64,000 nucleotides of DNA from Agromyces ramosus (GTDB lineage: Bacteria > Actinomycetota > Actinomycetes > Actinomycetales > Microbacteriaceae): positions 2,356,001 to 2,420,000 of the forward strand of contig NZ_JAUSYY010000001.1 of the NCBI RefSeq assembly GCF_030817175.1. The letters run 5' to 3'. A model generated the notes under the pieces. It was not told where the DNA came from, searched no databases, and saw nothing but the letters and a program-made list of their open reading frames with translations. Of the stretch, positions 27,307 to 36,530 are shown in pieces. Every line of letters starts with the position of its first letter. Within the stretch, counting starts at the first letter, position 1. Position numbers and translations under genes: made by a program.

Positions 27307-28386
27307 CTACCAACCGCCTCGGGTCGGCGTGTGGCCCTCGCGGGCGTCGTCGGGCATGGGCATCTCGGCTCGCAGGCCGAGCAGCCGAATCGGCCGGTCG
27401 GGCTCGATTCGTCCGACGAGGCCGAGCACGCGGGTGAGCACGACCTCGCGTTCGAAGGTCTCGGGGATCTTCTTGGTGAAGACCTTCGTGATGAACGGCG
27501 CGTAGCGAACCTTGAGCGTGAGGCCGATCACCGGGCGGCCTTCGGCCGCGACGTCCTCGAGCACGCGGGCGGCGAGCTCGAGCGCCGCCGCCTCGATCTG
27601 TGCGGGCTCGGTGAGATCCTGCTGGTAGGTGGTCTCCCGGCTGTGCCCGCGCGCCACCCACGGTGTGTCGTCGACGACGCGTGCGCCGTCGCCCCGGCCG
27701 AGCTGGGCGTACCACGGGCCCATCTTGGGGCCGAACTCGGCCACGAGGCCCTCGGGGTCTGCCGCGGCGAGCTCGGCGACCGTGGTGAGGCCGAGCCCGG
27801 CCAGGCGACGGGAGATCTTCGATCCGACGCCCCACAACTCGATCGTCGGGCGCTCGCCCATCACCTCGAGCCAGTTGTCGGCCGTGAGCCGGAACACGCC
27901 GCGGGGCTTGCCGAACCCCGTGGCGACCTTCGCTCGCACGAGGGTGTCGCCGATGCCGACACTGCAGTGCAGCCGGGTGCGCTCGAGCACCGCCCGCTGC
28001 AACCGCCGGGCGTATCCTTCGGGGTCGTCGGTCCGCACGCCGACGAACGCCTCGTCCCAGCCGAGCACCTGCACGACCGCGCCGGGTTGCGCCCGCAGCG
28101 TCGCCATGACCTCCTCGGATGCCGCGAGGTACGTGTCGGCGTCGACCGGGAGGATCACCGCATCGGGTGCCTTGCGAGCGGCGATGCGCAGCGGCATCCC
28201 CGAACCGACGCCGAACGCACGTGCTTCGTACGATGCGGTCGACACCACGGCCCGCTCGGTCGGGTCTCCGCGGCCGCCGACGATCAGCGGCTTTCCGGCC
28301 AGCTCGGGATGCCGCAGCACTTCGACGGCCGCGATGAACTGGTCGAGGTCGACGTGCAGCACCCAGGAGTCCCGGAGTTCGATCAC
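27307..28386 (-). CDS. dinB: DNA polymerase IV (Y-family translesion polymerase)
   Basis: 359 residues from GTG 28386. Palm residues are visible: Asp13 in HVDLDQFIAAVE and Asp111-Glu112 in GWDEAFVG, the metal-binding acids. The fingers SYEARAFGVGSGMP and the helix-hairpin-helix ELWGVGSKISRRLAGLGL follow; the little finger domain ends near REVVLTRVLG. It performs error-prone bypass of damaged template. The C-terminus is short and shows no obvious beta-clamp motif (the end reads EGHTPTRGGW). It is divergent from the lyase gene across a 163-base promoter region. Confidence 0.93.
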   Translation of the reverse strand: MIELRDSWVLHVDLDQFIAAVEVLRHPELAGKPLIVGGRGDPTERAVVSTASYEARAFGVGSGMPLRIAARKAPDAVILPVDADTYLAASEEVMATLRAQPGAVVQVLGWDEAFVGVRTDDPEGYARRLQRAVLERTRLHCSVGIGDTLVRAKVATGFGKPRGVFRLTADNWLEVMGERPTIELWGVGSKISRRLAGLGLTTVAELAAADPEGLVAEFGPKMGPWYAQLGRGDGARVVDDTPWVARGHSRETTYQQDLTEPAQIEAAALELAARVLEDVAAEGRPVIGLTLKVRYAPFITKVFTKKIPETFEREVVLTRVLGLVGRIEPDRPIRLLGLRAEMPMPDDAREGHTPTRGGW

Positions 28387-28425
28387 GCGACCAGTCTGCC
28401 GCCTCGCACCGCGCGCATGTCGGCG

Positions 28426-28437
28426 CGAATCGTTTCG
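28426..28437. promoter_or_regulatory. LacI-type operator candidate upstream of the lyase promoter
   Basis: CGAATCGTTTCG, an imperfect 12-base palindrome around a central CG, as in many LacI-family operators. It lies 8 bases upstream of the -35 box. Confidence 0.35.
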
Positions 28438-28445
28438 ATCAGATC

Positions 28446-28474
28446 TTGACATCGACCTCGGGCGGGCATATCTT
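28446..28474 (+). promoter_or_regulatory. Housekeeping-type promoter of the rhamnogalacturonan lyase
   Basis: TTGACA at 28446-28451 and TATCTT at 28469-28474 with an exact 17-base spacer, about 75 bases before the start codon. This is unusually consensus-like for the window. Confidence 0.65.
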
Positions 28475-28480
28475 CGGGAC

Positions 28481-28497
28481 TGGAAAGCGCATTCCCA
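28481..28497. promoter_or_regulatory. LacI-type operator candidate over the start site of the lyase gene
   Basis: TGGAAAGCGCATTCCCA is nearly palindromic (GGAAAGCGC-TTTCC type with a central GC) and begins six bases after the -10 box, where a bound repressor would block initiation. A 13-of-14 match occurs at 55780-55793, upstream of the secreted carboxypeptidase. Confidence 0.4.
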
Positions 28498-28549
28498 CGG
28501 AATCGGCCGGGCACGGAACCCCGTCACACTTTCGACGAAGAAGGCAGGC

Positions 28550-31500
28550 ATGGTCACGTCCATCTCGCAACCCAGAACCAGCACCACATCACGACGTGCG
28601 CGAACCGCGCTGCGCAAAGTCATACCCCTCTCCCTGTCGGTGGCCGTAGGCCTGTCGTTGTTCGGCTTCAGCGCCCCGGCCGTGGCCGCCGGCCCCCAGT
28701 CCGACCTGCGCCCGGTGGAGCACCTGACCCGCGGCCTGGTCGCGGCCCAGACCGCCGACGGCGTCTTCCTGAGCTGGCGATTCCTCGGTGACGAGCCCGA
28801 CGGCCTGTCGTGGAACGTCTACCGCAAGGACGGTGGTGCCGACTTCGCGAAGATCGCGACCATCGCGCCGCGGGACGTGCAGCCGGAGAGCAACTACGAG
28901 ACGAACCCCGGCATCGTGAAGGAAGACGTCACCCCGTCGAACTACACCGACCCCGACGGCGCTCTCACCTCCGTCTACGAGGTCGCCCCGGTCGTCGACG
29001 GCGTCGAGGGGGAGCGGCAGGGCATGAGCGTGGCCATGCTGTCGAGCCTGGCCGGCCAGGCCGGGCAGGCCAACAGGGGCGCCGTGCACTACATCCCGAT
29101 GAAGCCGGCGCCGGCACCCGTGCCGCTCGCGCACTTCACCTATCGCGGTAACCGGTTCGGCCCCGGCACGAACCTGAGCGCGGCCAACATGGTCGTGCCG
29201 AACACGGGCGGCCAGAACTGGTACGTCGTCGACATGGACCTGCTGAAGGCGTTCCGTGTGGCGTACGAGGATCAGGCGACCGTCACTCAGGAGCAGCTCG
29301 ACGGCTGGGTCGCCGAGCTCAACGAGCACAACACGACCCCCAATGCCCTCGGCGTCGCCACATATGCCTCCGATCGACCGTTGACGAACTCGCTCGTCAA
29401 CGGCAAGATCACCGATGCGCTGTACAGCGAGCTCGAAGCCGAGTTCATCACGTACGTCGAGAACCTCGACGCGGGCACCTCGCTGCCCTACGCGAAGACG
29501 GCTGCGGGCGCCATCCACACCTCGCAGAGCAGCGCCTACTCGACGCACGACATGACGGTGGGCGACTTCGACGGAGACGGCGAGTACGAGATCGTCGTCA
29601 AGTGGCGCAGCACCCAGCAGGACCCCATGTACTCCGAGCCGATCTTCGGCGGCGGCAACACCACGACCGCCCCCGAGTACATCGACGCGTACAAGCAGGA
29701 CGGCACGCTGCTGTTCCGCATCGACATGGGCTACAACGTGCGGGCTGCCAACGACCACGAGACCACCCTGTTCGCCGAGGACTTCGACGGTGACGGCAAG
29801 TCGGAGCTGATGCTCAAGACGGCACTCGGCACCCGCATCGGCAACTGGGACGAAGCGTCGCAGTCGGTCGTGTATCCGGAATCGGGCGTCGTGGGCGGTG
29901 AAGACGGACTCCAGACCACCACCGACAAGTTCAAGGAGTACTTCGCCACCGGCAACGAGCAGGCGCTGGACACCTACTGGTCGCTCCTGAACAGCTTCAG
30001 CATCTCGTACCGCAGCCCCACCGCCGGAGGCGGCAACGACGGACCGAACGATCCGGCCCTCAAGCGCTGGATCAAGACGTACCACGTCGGGCCCATCGGC
30101 CCGGCCAAGGACGACCAGGAGTTCTTCTCGGCCTTCGAATGGGACGCAGAGGCAGGGAAGGGCGTGCTCGTGGACAGCGAGAAGTATCCGTTCCCCTACG
30201 AAGCGAGCGTCGACGGCGAGAACTGGGCCATGACGCCCGCCACCCAGCGCGGCAACTACTCCTACCTGGCCTTCCCGGGTCCCGGTGCCGGCACCTCGGC
30301 GAACGACTACAAGGCGCAGATCATGGCGCAGTCCGAGGCCTACTGGCTCGAGCACCCCTGGAAGGCGGCCTCGTACGGCGACGCGCAGGGCAACCGCCCC
30401 AACCGGTACGTCGGTGTCGTGGCAGCGCTTGACGGGGTCAACAAGTACGCGGTCTCCCAGCGGGGCTACTACCACCGGACGACCCTCGCCGCCTTCAACA
30501 TCGTCGACGGTCAGGTCAACCTCCAGGCGAACTTCGACTCGGCCGACCCGCAGTACTGGTCGTTGGGCGGCACCGCCTACGACTACCAGAACCGCGGCAA
30601 CCACTTCACCACCTCCGCCGACCTCGACGGTGATGGCTGGGACGAGGTCGTGTTGAAGGCGATGGTCCTCGGCCTGAGCGCCGACAGGACCAAGATCCTG
30701 CCGAAGGTGCTGAACGGCGACATCATGCCCACGATCGAGGGGCTGAACAGCGTCCCTCCGGTGCCCGGCGTCTTCCAGTTCGCGACCGACGAGGTCCGGA
30801 ACAACCCGCTGAACGTGTGGGCGCCGCTCCGCCACGGCGACCGCAGCGCACTGCTGCCGGTCGACAAGGACGACAGCATCAGGGAGTGGTCCGGCATGGA
30901 GGAGCACCTGCTCGACGACTTGCACACGGGCGTGCACCACGGCTGGATCCCCGGTCCGGCGGGCTACGACCCGATGAAGGGCAAGCGTCTCGACGAGGAG
31001 GGTGAGGTCATCACCGAGAACTCGCTCATCTACGGCGTGTACGCCGCGAGCGACGACGAGGGCAGCGTGGCCGGCAACTTCTCCAACCGCTGGCCGGGCG
31101 CGCAGGGCGGATCGGCAGGAGCGACGATGGAGGTGAGGAGCATGGTCACCGGCGAGATCCTGACGACCACCGCCTCGCCCCGCGGCATCGCGCAGGGCCA
31201 GAACGCCATCTGGTTCGGGGGCGGCCTGACGCACATGGGCGTCAACGGGGCCACGATCAACACGATCGACGACCTGACCTTCGCGCCCTCCTCGTACCTC
31301 GCGACCGGCCTCACGTCGACCGGCAACAAGAGCACCCCCACGCTCAAGGCCGACCTGTTCGGCGACTGGCGCGAGGAACTCGTCCTCCGCGCCAGCGGGA
31401 ACCGGCTGGGCATCGTCACGACGCTGGCGCCCACGGAGTACGGCATCCGCACGCTGATGCACGACCCGATGTACCGCAACGGCGTGGCCAACAAGAACAC

Positions 31501-31852
31501 CGGCTACGACCAGGTGGGCTTCGCCAGCTTCTACCTCGGCGACGAGGCGGAGCTGCCGGCGATGCGGACCGACATCTCCGTGCCAGACAGGACCGCCCCG
31601 ACGGTCACGGTCAAGCCGGACTCGAAGGGTGACGACGGGGTCTACACGAAGGTGTCCTTCAAGGCGTTCGACGCGGGCAAGATCGACCGGTTCACACTGA
31701 ACGGTGTGGAGCAGGATCTGGCCGACCGCACGCACGCGAATCTCAACGGGATCAAGCCGGGCACGTACGGCGGCCAACTCGGCAGCAACGAGCTGAAGGT
31801 GTACGACGTGGCGGGCAACGTCACGACCGTGACCTTCACGCTCGTGGAGTGA
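28550..31852 (+). CDS. Secreted rhamnogalacturonan lyase (PL11 family)
   Basis: 1,100 residues from ATG 28550 with an AAGAAGG ribosome site. Signal peptide ends at about AVAA (residue 44). Mature protein: a beta domain (GLVAAQTADGVFLSWRFLG, WNVYRKDG) and an eight-bladed propeller with calcium-binding FG-GAP-like loops (DFDGDGEYEIVVKW, DFDGDGKSELMLK, DLDGDGWDEVVLKAMVLG), plus LRHGDRS, all PL11 signatures. The last ~90 residues are an added Ig-like unit. It cleaves the rhamnogalacturonan-I backbone of pectin outside the cell. A strong promoter with two operator-like palindromes suggests induction by pectin sugars. No transporter gene is adjacent. Confidence 0.92.
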   Translation: MVTSISQPRTSTTSRRARTALRKVIPLSLSVAVGLSLFGFSAPAVAAGPQSDLRPVEHLTRGLVAAQTADGVFLSWRFLGDEPDGLSWNVYRKDGGADFAKIATIAPRDVQPESNYETNPGIVKEDVTPSNYTDPDGALTSVYEVAPVVDGVEGERQGMSVAMLSSLAGQAGQANRGAVHYIPMKPAPAPVPLAHFTYRGNRFGPGTNLSAANMVVPNTGGQNWYVVDMDLLKAFRVAYEDQATVTQEQLDGWVAELNEHNTTPNALGVATYASDRPLTNSLVNGKITDALYSELEAEFITYVENLDAGTSLPYAKTAAGAIHTSQSSAYSTHDMTVGDFDGDGEYEIVVKWRSTQQDPMYSEPIFGGGNTTTAPEYIDAYKQDGTLLFRIDMGYNVRAANDHETTLFAEDFDGDGKSELMLKTALGTRIGNWDEASQSVVYPESGVVGGEDGLQTTTDKFKEYFATGNEQALDTYWSLLNSFSISYRSPTAGGGNDGPNDPALKRWIKTYHVGPIGPAKDDQEFFSAFEWDAEAGKGVLVDSEKYPFPYEASVDGENWAMTPATQRGNYSYLAFPGPGAGTSANDYKAQIMAQSEAYWLEHPWKAASYGDAQGNRPNRYVGVVAALDGVNKYAVSQRGYYHRTTLAAFNIVDGQVNLQANFDSADPQYWSLGGTAYDYQNRGNHFTTSADLDGDGWDEVVLKAMVLGLSADRTKILPKVLNGDIMPTIEGLNSVPPVPGVFQFATDEVRNNPLNVWAPLRHGDRSALLPVDKDDSIREWSGMEEHLLDDLHTGVHHGWIPGPAGYDPMKGKRLDEEGEVITENSLIYGVYAASDDEGSVAGNFSNRWPGAQGGSAGATMEVRSMVTGEILTTTASPRGIAQGQNAIWFGGGLTHMGVNGATINTIDDLTFAPSSYLATGLTSTGNKSTPTLKADLFGDWREELVLRASGNRLGIVTTLAPTEYGIRTLMHDPMYRNGVANKNTGYDQVGFASFYLGDEAELPAMRTDISVPDRTAPTVTVKPDSKGDDGVYTKVSFKAFDAGKIDRFTLNGVEQDLADRTHANLNGIKPGTYGGQLGSNELKVYDVAGNVTTVTFTLVE

Positions 31853-31892
31853 CGGCAGCGGCTCCGGCCGCGGGTTCGAAATAGCGGCTCGG

Positions 31893-31921
31893 GAGGGTCG
31901 GTCCACATGGGGCCGGCCCTC
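31893..31921 (+). terminator. Hairpin terminator after the lyase gene
   Basis: A 12-base-pair stem (31893-31904 with 31910-31921, two G-T pairs) around a five-base loop, 41 bases after the lyase stop. GC-rich with no T tract. Confidence 0.65.
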
Positions 31922-32064
31922 TCGTGCTGCACCACGAGCCACCCCACGGACGCCCCGCGTCAAGGCTCTAGGAGCACACGGCTTCGCCTGCTATCCTCCG
32001 TTGCATCGGCTCCCCCGGACCATGGGAACCATCGTTGAAAGCGCAGTACCGGGGGGTACGACAA

Positions 32065-32409
32065 ATGCAGCGAATTCACTACGCAGGTCACGACTTCTTC
32101 ACCGGCAACGAGCTCGCCGACGCCGTGGTCGAGTACGCGTGCCTGCTCGCCGAAGCGGGCCGATACGCCACGATCGACGTTCCGACCACGGCCGGCGACG
32201 GCGGCTCGACCTCGGCCCGGTTGCTGCTCGGCCCGTCGATGCCGGTTGCGACCGAATCGGTGCAGGGGCCGAGTGTCGAACTCGTCGATGAGGCGGCGCT
32301 GTCGGGTCTTCGTGATGCCGCGCAGCGGCTGCGCACGCCCACGGCCGTTCGCCTGAACGTCTCACGCCGGCCGCTGACCATGGTCGACGAGTACGACGTG
32401 CGGTTGTAG
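32065..32409 (+). CDS. Small hypothetical protein
   Basis: 114 residues from ATG 32065 with a GGGGGG ribosome site eight bases upstream; a TTG at 32035 is in frame but has no ribosome site. Soluble, no signal or membrane segment: MQRIHYAGHDFFTGNELADAVVEYA, then an acidic mid-section and SRRPLTMVDEYDVRL at the end. I do not recognise a family. It converges on the GAF-ANTAR genes. Confidence 0.7.
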   Translation: MQRIHYAGHDFFTGNELADAVVEYACLLAEAGRYATIDVPTTAGDGGSTSARLLLGPSMPVATESVQGPSVELVDEAALSGLRDAAQRLRTPTAVRLNVSRRPLTMVDEYDVRL

Positions 32410-32424
32410 GCGGCGGCTCGATCC

Positions 32425-33138
32425 TCAGAAGATGATGGCGCGATCGACCAACTGCCGCGCGACCAGTGCGAGCGGCAGCTGGTTCGACCTCGCGTGCGCG
32501 CGCAACAGCCTGAACGCCTCATCCATCGAGACGTCGTGGGTGTAGGCGAGGATGCCCTTCGCCTGCTCGATCGTGACCCGTGAGTTCAACGCGTGCTGCA
32601 ATTGCTCGCGCGCCGCGTCGCTCGCTCGCAGGGTGCGCTCGTGCAGGATGCCGATGGTGGCGACGTCGGCGAGGGCGCGCGCGGCGCGAACGTCGCGATC
32701 GGTCAGCCCGCCGCCCTCGCCGAGGAAGAGATTGAGCGCGCCGATCGTCGTCTCGCGAAGGCGAAGGGGGACCGCGTGCACCGCGGTGAATCCCTGCGCA
32801 CGGGCTGCGCGGCGGAACGGCTCCCAGTCGGGCGGCCCCTGCTCGAGGTCGGTGACCGAGACGACGGCTGCCGTGCGGAAGCTCTCGATGCACGGACCTG
32901 CCTGGGCACTCAGCTGCATCACCTCCACGAGCCGGCTCTCCTCACTCGTGGACGCGAGCACGTCGAGGTCGCCGTGCTCGTCGGCGAGGAGGAGCCCCGC
33001 CGCCGCGACGTCGAACGTCGACACGCACGTGTCGACGAGCGTCTGCATCAGGTCGACCACGTCGTAGTGGTCGATGAGCGTGTCGGCGAGGGTCGCGAAG
33101 ACGTCGACGAGCCGTTCTTCACGGGTCAGCTCGCTCAT
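32425..33138 (-). CDS. GAF-ANTAR domain RNA-binding regulator
   Basis: 237 residues. N-terminal GAF domain (about 20-165; LADTLIDHYDVVDLMQTLVDTC, AVHAVPLRLRETTIGALNL). The ANTAR domain spans about 175-232: HALNSRVTIEQAKGILAY, then MDEAFRLLRAHARSNQLPL. ANTAR proteins bind paired hairpins in mRNA leaders and prevent termination. It overlaps the upstream GAF-ANTAR gene by ATGA, so both are made from one message. Confidence 0.92.
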   Translation of the reverse strand: MSELTREERLVDVFATLADTLIDHYDVVDLMQTLVDTCVSTFDVAAAGLLLADEHGDLDVLASTSEESRLVEVMQLSAQAGPCIESFRTAAVVSVTDLEQGPPDWEPFRRAARAQGFTAVHAVPLRLRETTIGALNLFLGEGGGLTDRDVRAARALADVATIGILHERTLRASDAAREQLQHALNSRVTIEQAKGILAYTHDVSMDEAFRLLRAHARSNQLPLALVARQLVDRAIIF

Positions 33139-33836
33139 CGCGTGTCCTCGATGGAGCTGTCGGCGAGCTCGTAGGTGAGGCGCCGCTCGATGAGGTCCTC
33201 GGCGACCTCGCGCATCGATCGGCCCTGAGAGAATGCCTGCCCCTGGATGAGCAGGTGCGCGTCTTCAGCGGAGATGCCGAGCTGGGCGATGACGAAGCCG
33301 GTGGCCTGGTGGATGATGCGGCGGGCGTTCGGGGCGTGATCGTCGGACTCCGTCGTGGCCGCCGAGCCCAGGGCGCGTCGCAGCACGTGACGGCTGACGA
33401 TCGACGCGAACACCTCGGACCGCTTCGCATCGCGTGCACCGAGCTCCATGGGCTGCACGGCGTAGAGGTCGAGTGCGCCGATGCGCAGCGGGCCGATGAT
33501 GAGCGGGAACGCGAAGAGCGCCCCGACCCGGTGCGGTGCCATCGCCTCGGAGAAGGCCGGCCAGCGACGCACGTCGGCCAGCTGCGGGGAGAGCACCGGC
33601 CTGCCCGTCGACAGCGCCTCCCAGCACGGACCCTCGCCGAGATCGAACTGCACCTCGTCGATGCGTGCGGCGAGGTCGTCGCTCGCCGCGACGGTCTCGG
33701 AGCCGAGGAAGTCGCCGAGCGTGGAGATCGCGGCGCCCGTCACCGGGATGACATCGAGGATGGGCAGCGTCAGCGACGAGCCGTCGCCGTCCATCTGCGA
33801 CAGGGCGCTCGCTGCGGCGGCGAATCGATCGACCAT
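33135..33836 (-). CDS. GAF-ANTAR domain regulator, second copy
   Basis: 233 residues from ATG 33836. GAF region with FDLGEGPCWEALSTGRPVL and FAFPLIIGPLRIGALDLY. A C-terminal ANTAR-type helix bundle (RRIIHQATGFVIAQLGISAEDAHLLI, then MREVAEDLIERRLTYE) has IHQATG in place of the usual EQAKG. It is the first gene of a two-gene operon with the paralogue at 32425. The two could dimerise or sense different ligands; the signal is unknown. It is divergent from the helicase gene. Confidence 0.9.
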   Translation of the reverse strand: MVDRFAAAASALSQMDGDGSSLTLPILDVIPVTGAAISTLGDFLGSETVAASDDLAARIDEVQFDLGEGPCWEALSTGRPVLSPQLADVRRWPAFSEAMAPHRVGALFAFPLIIGPLRIGALDLYAVQPMELGARDAKRSEVFASIVSRHVLRRALGSAATTESDDHAPNARRIIHQATGFVIAQLGISAEDAHLLIQGQAFSQGRSMREVAEDLIERRLTYELADSSIEDTR

Positions 33837-33946
33837 GGCGAAAACGTTACTCCTCGGACCTGAACGACGTGAGGTCGGATGCCGCTCGTCCCACCCGGTC
33901 CGGCCGCGTACTGGAGGCACACATCTTCGAAGGTCTACCCTGAAGC

Positions 33947-35740
33947 GTGACCTCACATGATGTTCCCGTCGAGGCCGAGGCTCCCCGCGAGCCCGCCGCG
34001 ACCACGTTCGCAGACCTCGGTCTCGACGGTCCGGTGCTGAAGGCGCTCGACGACGTCGGCTACGAGACGCCGTCGGCGATCCAGGCAGCCACGATCCCGA
34101 CCCTCCTCGCCGGCCGCGACGTCGTCGGCCTCGCGCAGACGGGCACCGGCAAGACGGCGGCGTTCGCGCTGCCCATCCTCGCCCGCCTCGACCTGTCGCA
34201 GAAGAGCCCGCAGGCACTCGTGCTCGCGCCCACCCGCGAGCTCGCCCTGCAGGTCTGCGAGGCGTTCGAGCGCTACGCCGCGCACCTCAAGGGCGTGCAC
34301 ATCCTCCCCGTCTACGGCGGACAGGGCTATGGCGTACAGCTCTCAGCGCTGCGCCGCGGCGTGCACATCGTGGTCGGCACTCCCGGCCGCATCATGGACC
34401 ACCTCGACAAGGGCACCCTCGACCTGTCGGAGCTCAAGTACCTCGTGCTCGACGAGGCCGACGAGATGCTGAAGATGGGCTTCGCCGAAGACGTCGAGAC
34501 GATCCTCGCCGACACCCCCGACGACAAACAGGTCGCCCTGTTCTCGGCGACCATGCCCGCCACGATCCGCCGCATGTCGAAGCAGTACCTGCACGATCCC
34601 GAAGAGATCACGGTCAAGAACAAGACCACGACCTCGGTCAACACCACGCAGCGCTACCTCGTCGTCTCGTACCAGCAGAAGATGGACGCCCTCACGCGCA
34701 TCCTCGAGGTCGAGAACTTCGAGGGCATGATCATCTTCGTTCGCACGAAGAGCGTGACCGAAGAGATCGCCGAGAAGCTCCGCGCACGTGGATACTCGGC
34801 GGCGGCGATCAACGGCGACGTCGCGCAGGTGCAGCGTGAGCGCACCGTCAACCAGTTGAAGTCGGGCAAGCTCGACATCCTGGTGGCAACGGATGTCGCG
34901 GCGCGCGGCCTCGACGTCGAGCGCATCAGCCACGTGGTGAACTTCGACATCCCAACCGACACCGAGTCGTACGTGCACCGCATCGGGCGCACGGGCCGGG
35001 CCGGCCGGAGCGGCGACGCGATCAGCTTCGTCACCCCGCGCGAGCGCAACCTCGTCTCCTCGATCGAGCGCGCGACCCGCCAGCCGCTCACGCAGATGCA
35101 GCTGCCGAGTGTCGACGACGTCAACGTGACGAGGCTCGCACGGTTCGACGACCGCATCACCGCGGCACTCGACCAGGCTTCGCGCATCGAGGGATTCCGC
35201 GACATCATCGCGCACTACGTGCGCAACCACGACGTGCCCGAGGTCGACGTGGCCGCGGCGCTCGCGGTCGTCGCACAGGGGGAATCGCCCCTCCTGCTCG
35301 AGCCCGAGCCTGAGCGGCCGCGCCGCGCCGAGCGCCCCGAGCGTGACGACCGCGGCAAGGGTCGTGAGAGTCGTGACGGCGACCGGTTCGACCGTGGCGA
35401 CCGCGGCGACCGGCCCGAACGCCGCATGCGGCCGAGCGGCAAGCCGATGGCCACCTACCGCATCGCGGTCGGCAAGCGCCAGAAGGTCGAGCCGCGACAG
35501 ATCGTCGGCGCGCTCGCCAACGAGGGCGGCCTCAGTCGCGAAGACTTCGGCGCCATCCAGATCCGGCCCGACTTCTCGCTCGTCGAGCTGCCGGCCGACC
35601 TGTCGGGAGAGACACTCTCGAAGCTCGACGGCACCCGCATCTCGGGCCGGCTCATCGAGCTTCGTCCCGACAGCGGCGGTCCCGCCCGTCGCGGCGGTGG
35701 CGACGACAAGCCGTACCGCAAGCCGCGACACAAGGGCTGA
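33947..35740 (+). CDS. deaD: DEAD-box RNA helicase with DbpA/CsdA-type RNA-binding domain
   Basis: 597 residues from a GTG. Q motif GYETPSAIQ; Walker A AQTGTGKT (Lys69); PTRELA; TPGR; DEAD at 169-172; SAT; ARGLD; HRIGRTGRAGR. After the helicase core comes an Arg/Asp/Glu-rich disordered stretch (about 445-495), then the DbpA RRM-like domain (TYRIAVGKRQKVEPRQIVGAL ends in SGRLIELRPD) and a basic tail. It remodels rRNA or structured mRNA, typically in ribosome assembly and cold adaptation. The gene stands alone on its strand, 110 bases from the divergent GAF-ANTAR operon. Confidence 0.95.
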   Translation: MTSHDVPVEAEAPREPAATTFADLGLDGPVLKALDDVGYETPSAIQAATIPTLLAGRDVVGLAQTGTGKTAAFALPILARLDLSQKSPQALVLAPTRELALQVCEAFERYAAHLKGVHILPVYGGQGYGVQLSALRRGVHIVVGTPGRIMDHLDKGTLDLSELKYLVLDEADEMLKMGFAEDVETILADTPDDKQVALFSATMPATIRRMSKQYLHDPEEITVKNKTTTSVNTTQRYLVVSYQQKMDALTRILEVENFEGMIIFVRTKSVTEEIAEKLRARGYSAAAINGDVAQVQRERTVNQLKSGKLDILVATDVAARGLDVERISHVVNFDIPTDTESYVHRIGRTGRAGRSGDAISFVTPRERNLVSSIERATRQPLTQMQLPSVDDVNVTRLARFDDRITAALDQASRIEGFRDIIAHYVRNHDVPEVDVAAALAVVAQGESPLLLEPEPERPRRAERPERDDRGKGRESRDGDRFDRGDRGDRPERRMRPSGKPMATYRIAVGKRQKVEPRQIVGALANEGGLSREDFGAIQIRPDFSLVELPADLSGETLSKLDGTRISGRLIELRPDSGGPARRGGGDDKPYRKPRHKG

Positions 35741-35868
35741 GAGCGCCCTCACCTTCGGCCGCAGCCGGATGTCGGTTGGAAGTCGCGCGGTGTGTCCGCC
35801 TATCCTCGGAGGGTGCCGTGTCCCCCGAATGGGGGGATCATCACGGTGATCGATGAGCGAGGGCAGAC

Positions 35869-36483
35869 GTGGTCGACGGCGAGCACCATGGTGACGGCGG
35901 GGTCGGCACACGGCGTCGGCGGGGCCGGCACGCGGCTCCGGCGGTCACCGGCGGTCTCGTGGCCGGTCGTGCCTGGCTGCTCGAGCGTCGCCCGCACGTG
36001 CTGATCCTCGCGGTGACGGTGGTCGTCGTCGCCGTGCTCGGCGGCGCGTTCTCGGCCAGGTCCTTCGCTGGTGCACCGCAGGCCCTCGATGAGCTGGCCA
36101 GTGACAGCACGACCCGGCCGACGTCGACCGACTCGGCCGGGCCGACGAGCTACGCGCCCATTCTGCCGAGCCCCGGGCCGCCGCCCTCGGTCAGCCCCGC
36201 AGGTCCGTCCGCACCCCGGGAGGACTCCGCGGAGCAGGCGGCCGACGTGCCTTCGGGCTCCGAGGCTGAACCGACTGCCGAGCCGGCGCCGATCGCGCAG
36301 CCGGAAGGCGAGGCCGCGCCCGGTGCCACGAACCCGCCCGACGCGACGAGTCCGCCCGGAGCGACGACCCCGCCCGACGAAGCGAAGGCCCCGGCCGACC
36401 CGAAAGATCAGGAGGATCCGGAGAGCTGCGTCGAGCGCCGCGGATTCCTGGAGCTCCTGCTCCTCGGCCCGTCGTGTCCATGA
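35869..36483 (+). CDS. Single-pass membrane protein with Pro/Ala-rich outer tail
   Basis: 204 residues from a GTG. A short Arg/His-rich cytoplasmic part is followed by one membrane helix (about 46-62, HVLILAVTVVVVAVLGG) and a ~140-residue Pro/Ala/Ser/Glu tail ending in CVERRGFLELLLLGPSC, with two cysteines that could pair. No family is recognised. It is followed directly by another protein of the same layout and a DUF2809-like gene, suggesting one operon for surface components. Confidence 0.65.
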   Translation: MVDGEHHGDGGVGTRRRRGRHAAPAVTGGLVAGRAWLLERRPHVLILAVTVVVVAVLGGAFSARSFAGAPQALDELASDSTTRPTSTDSAGPTSYAPILPSPGPPPSVSPAGPSAPREDSAEQAADVPSGSEAEPTAEPAPIAQPEGEAAPGATNPPDATSPPGATTPPDEAKAPADPKDQEDPESCVERRGFLELLLLGPSCP

Positions 36484-36530
36484 TGTCCGGCTTGCGATGC
36501 TCGTCGGGACCCGACCGTGTGGAGGTGAGC

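Noticed and set aside
28589..31963. A 1,124-codon minus-strand open frame
   Set aside because: Antisense shadow of the PL11 lyase. It has no recognisable domains, and such frames are expected where G/C dominates third positions.
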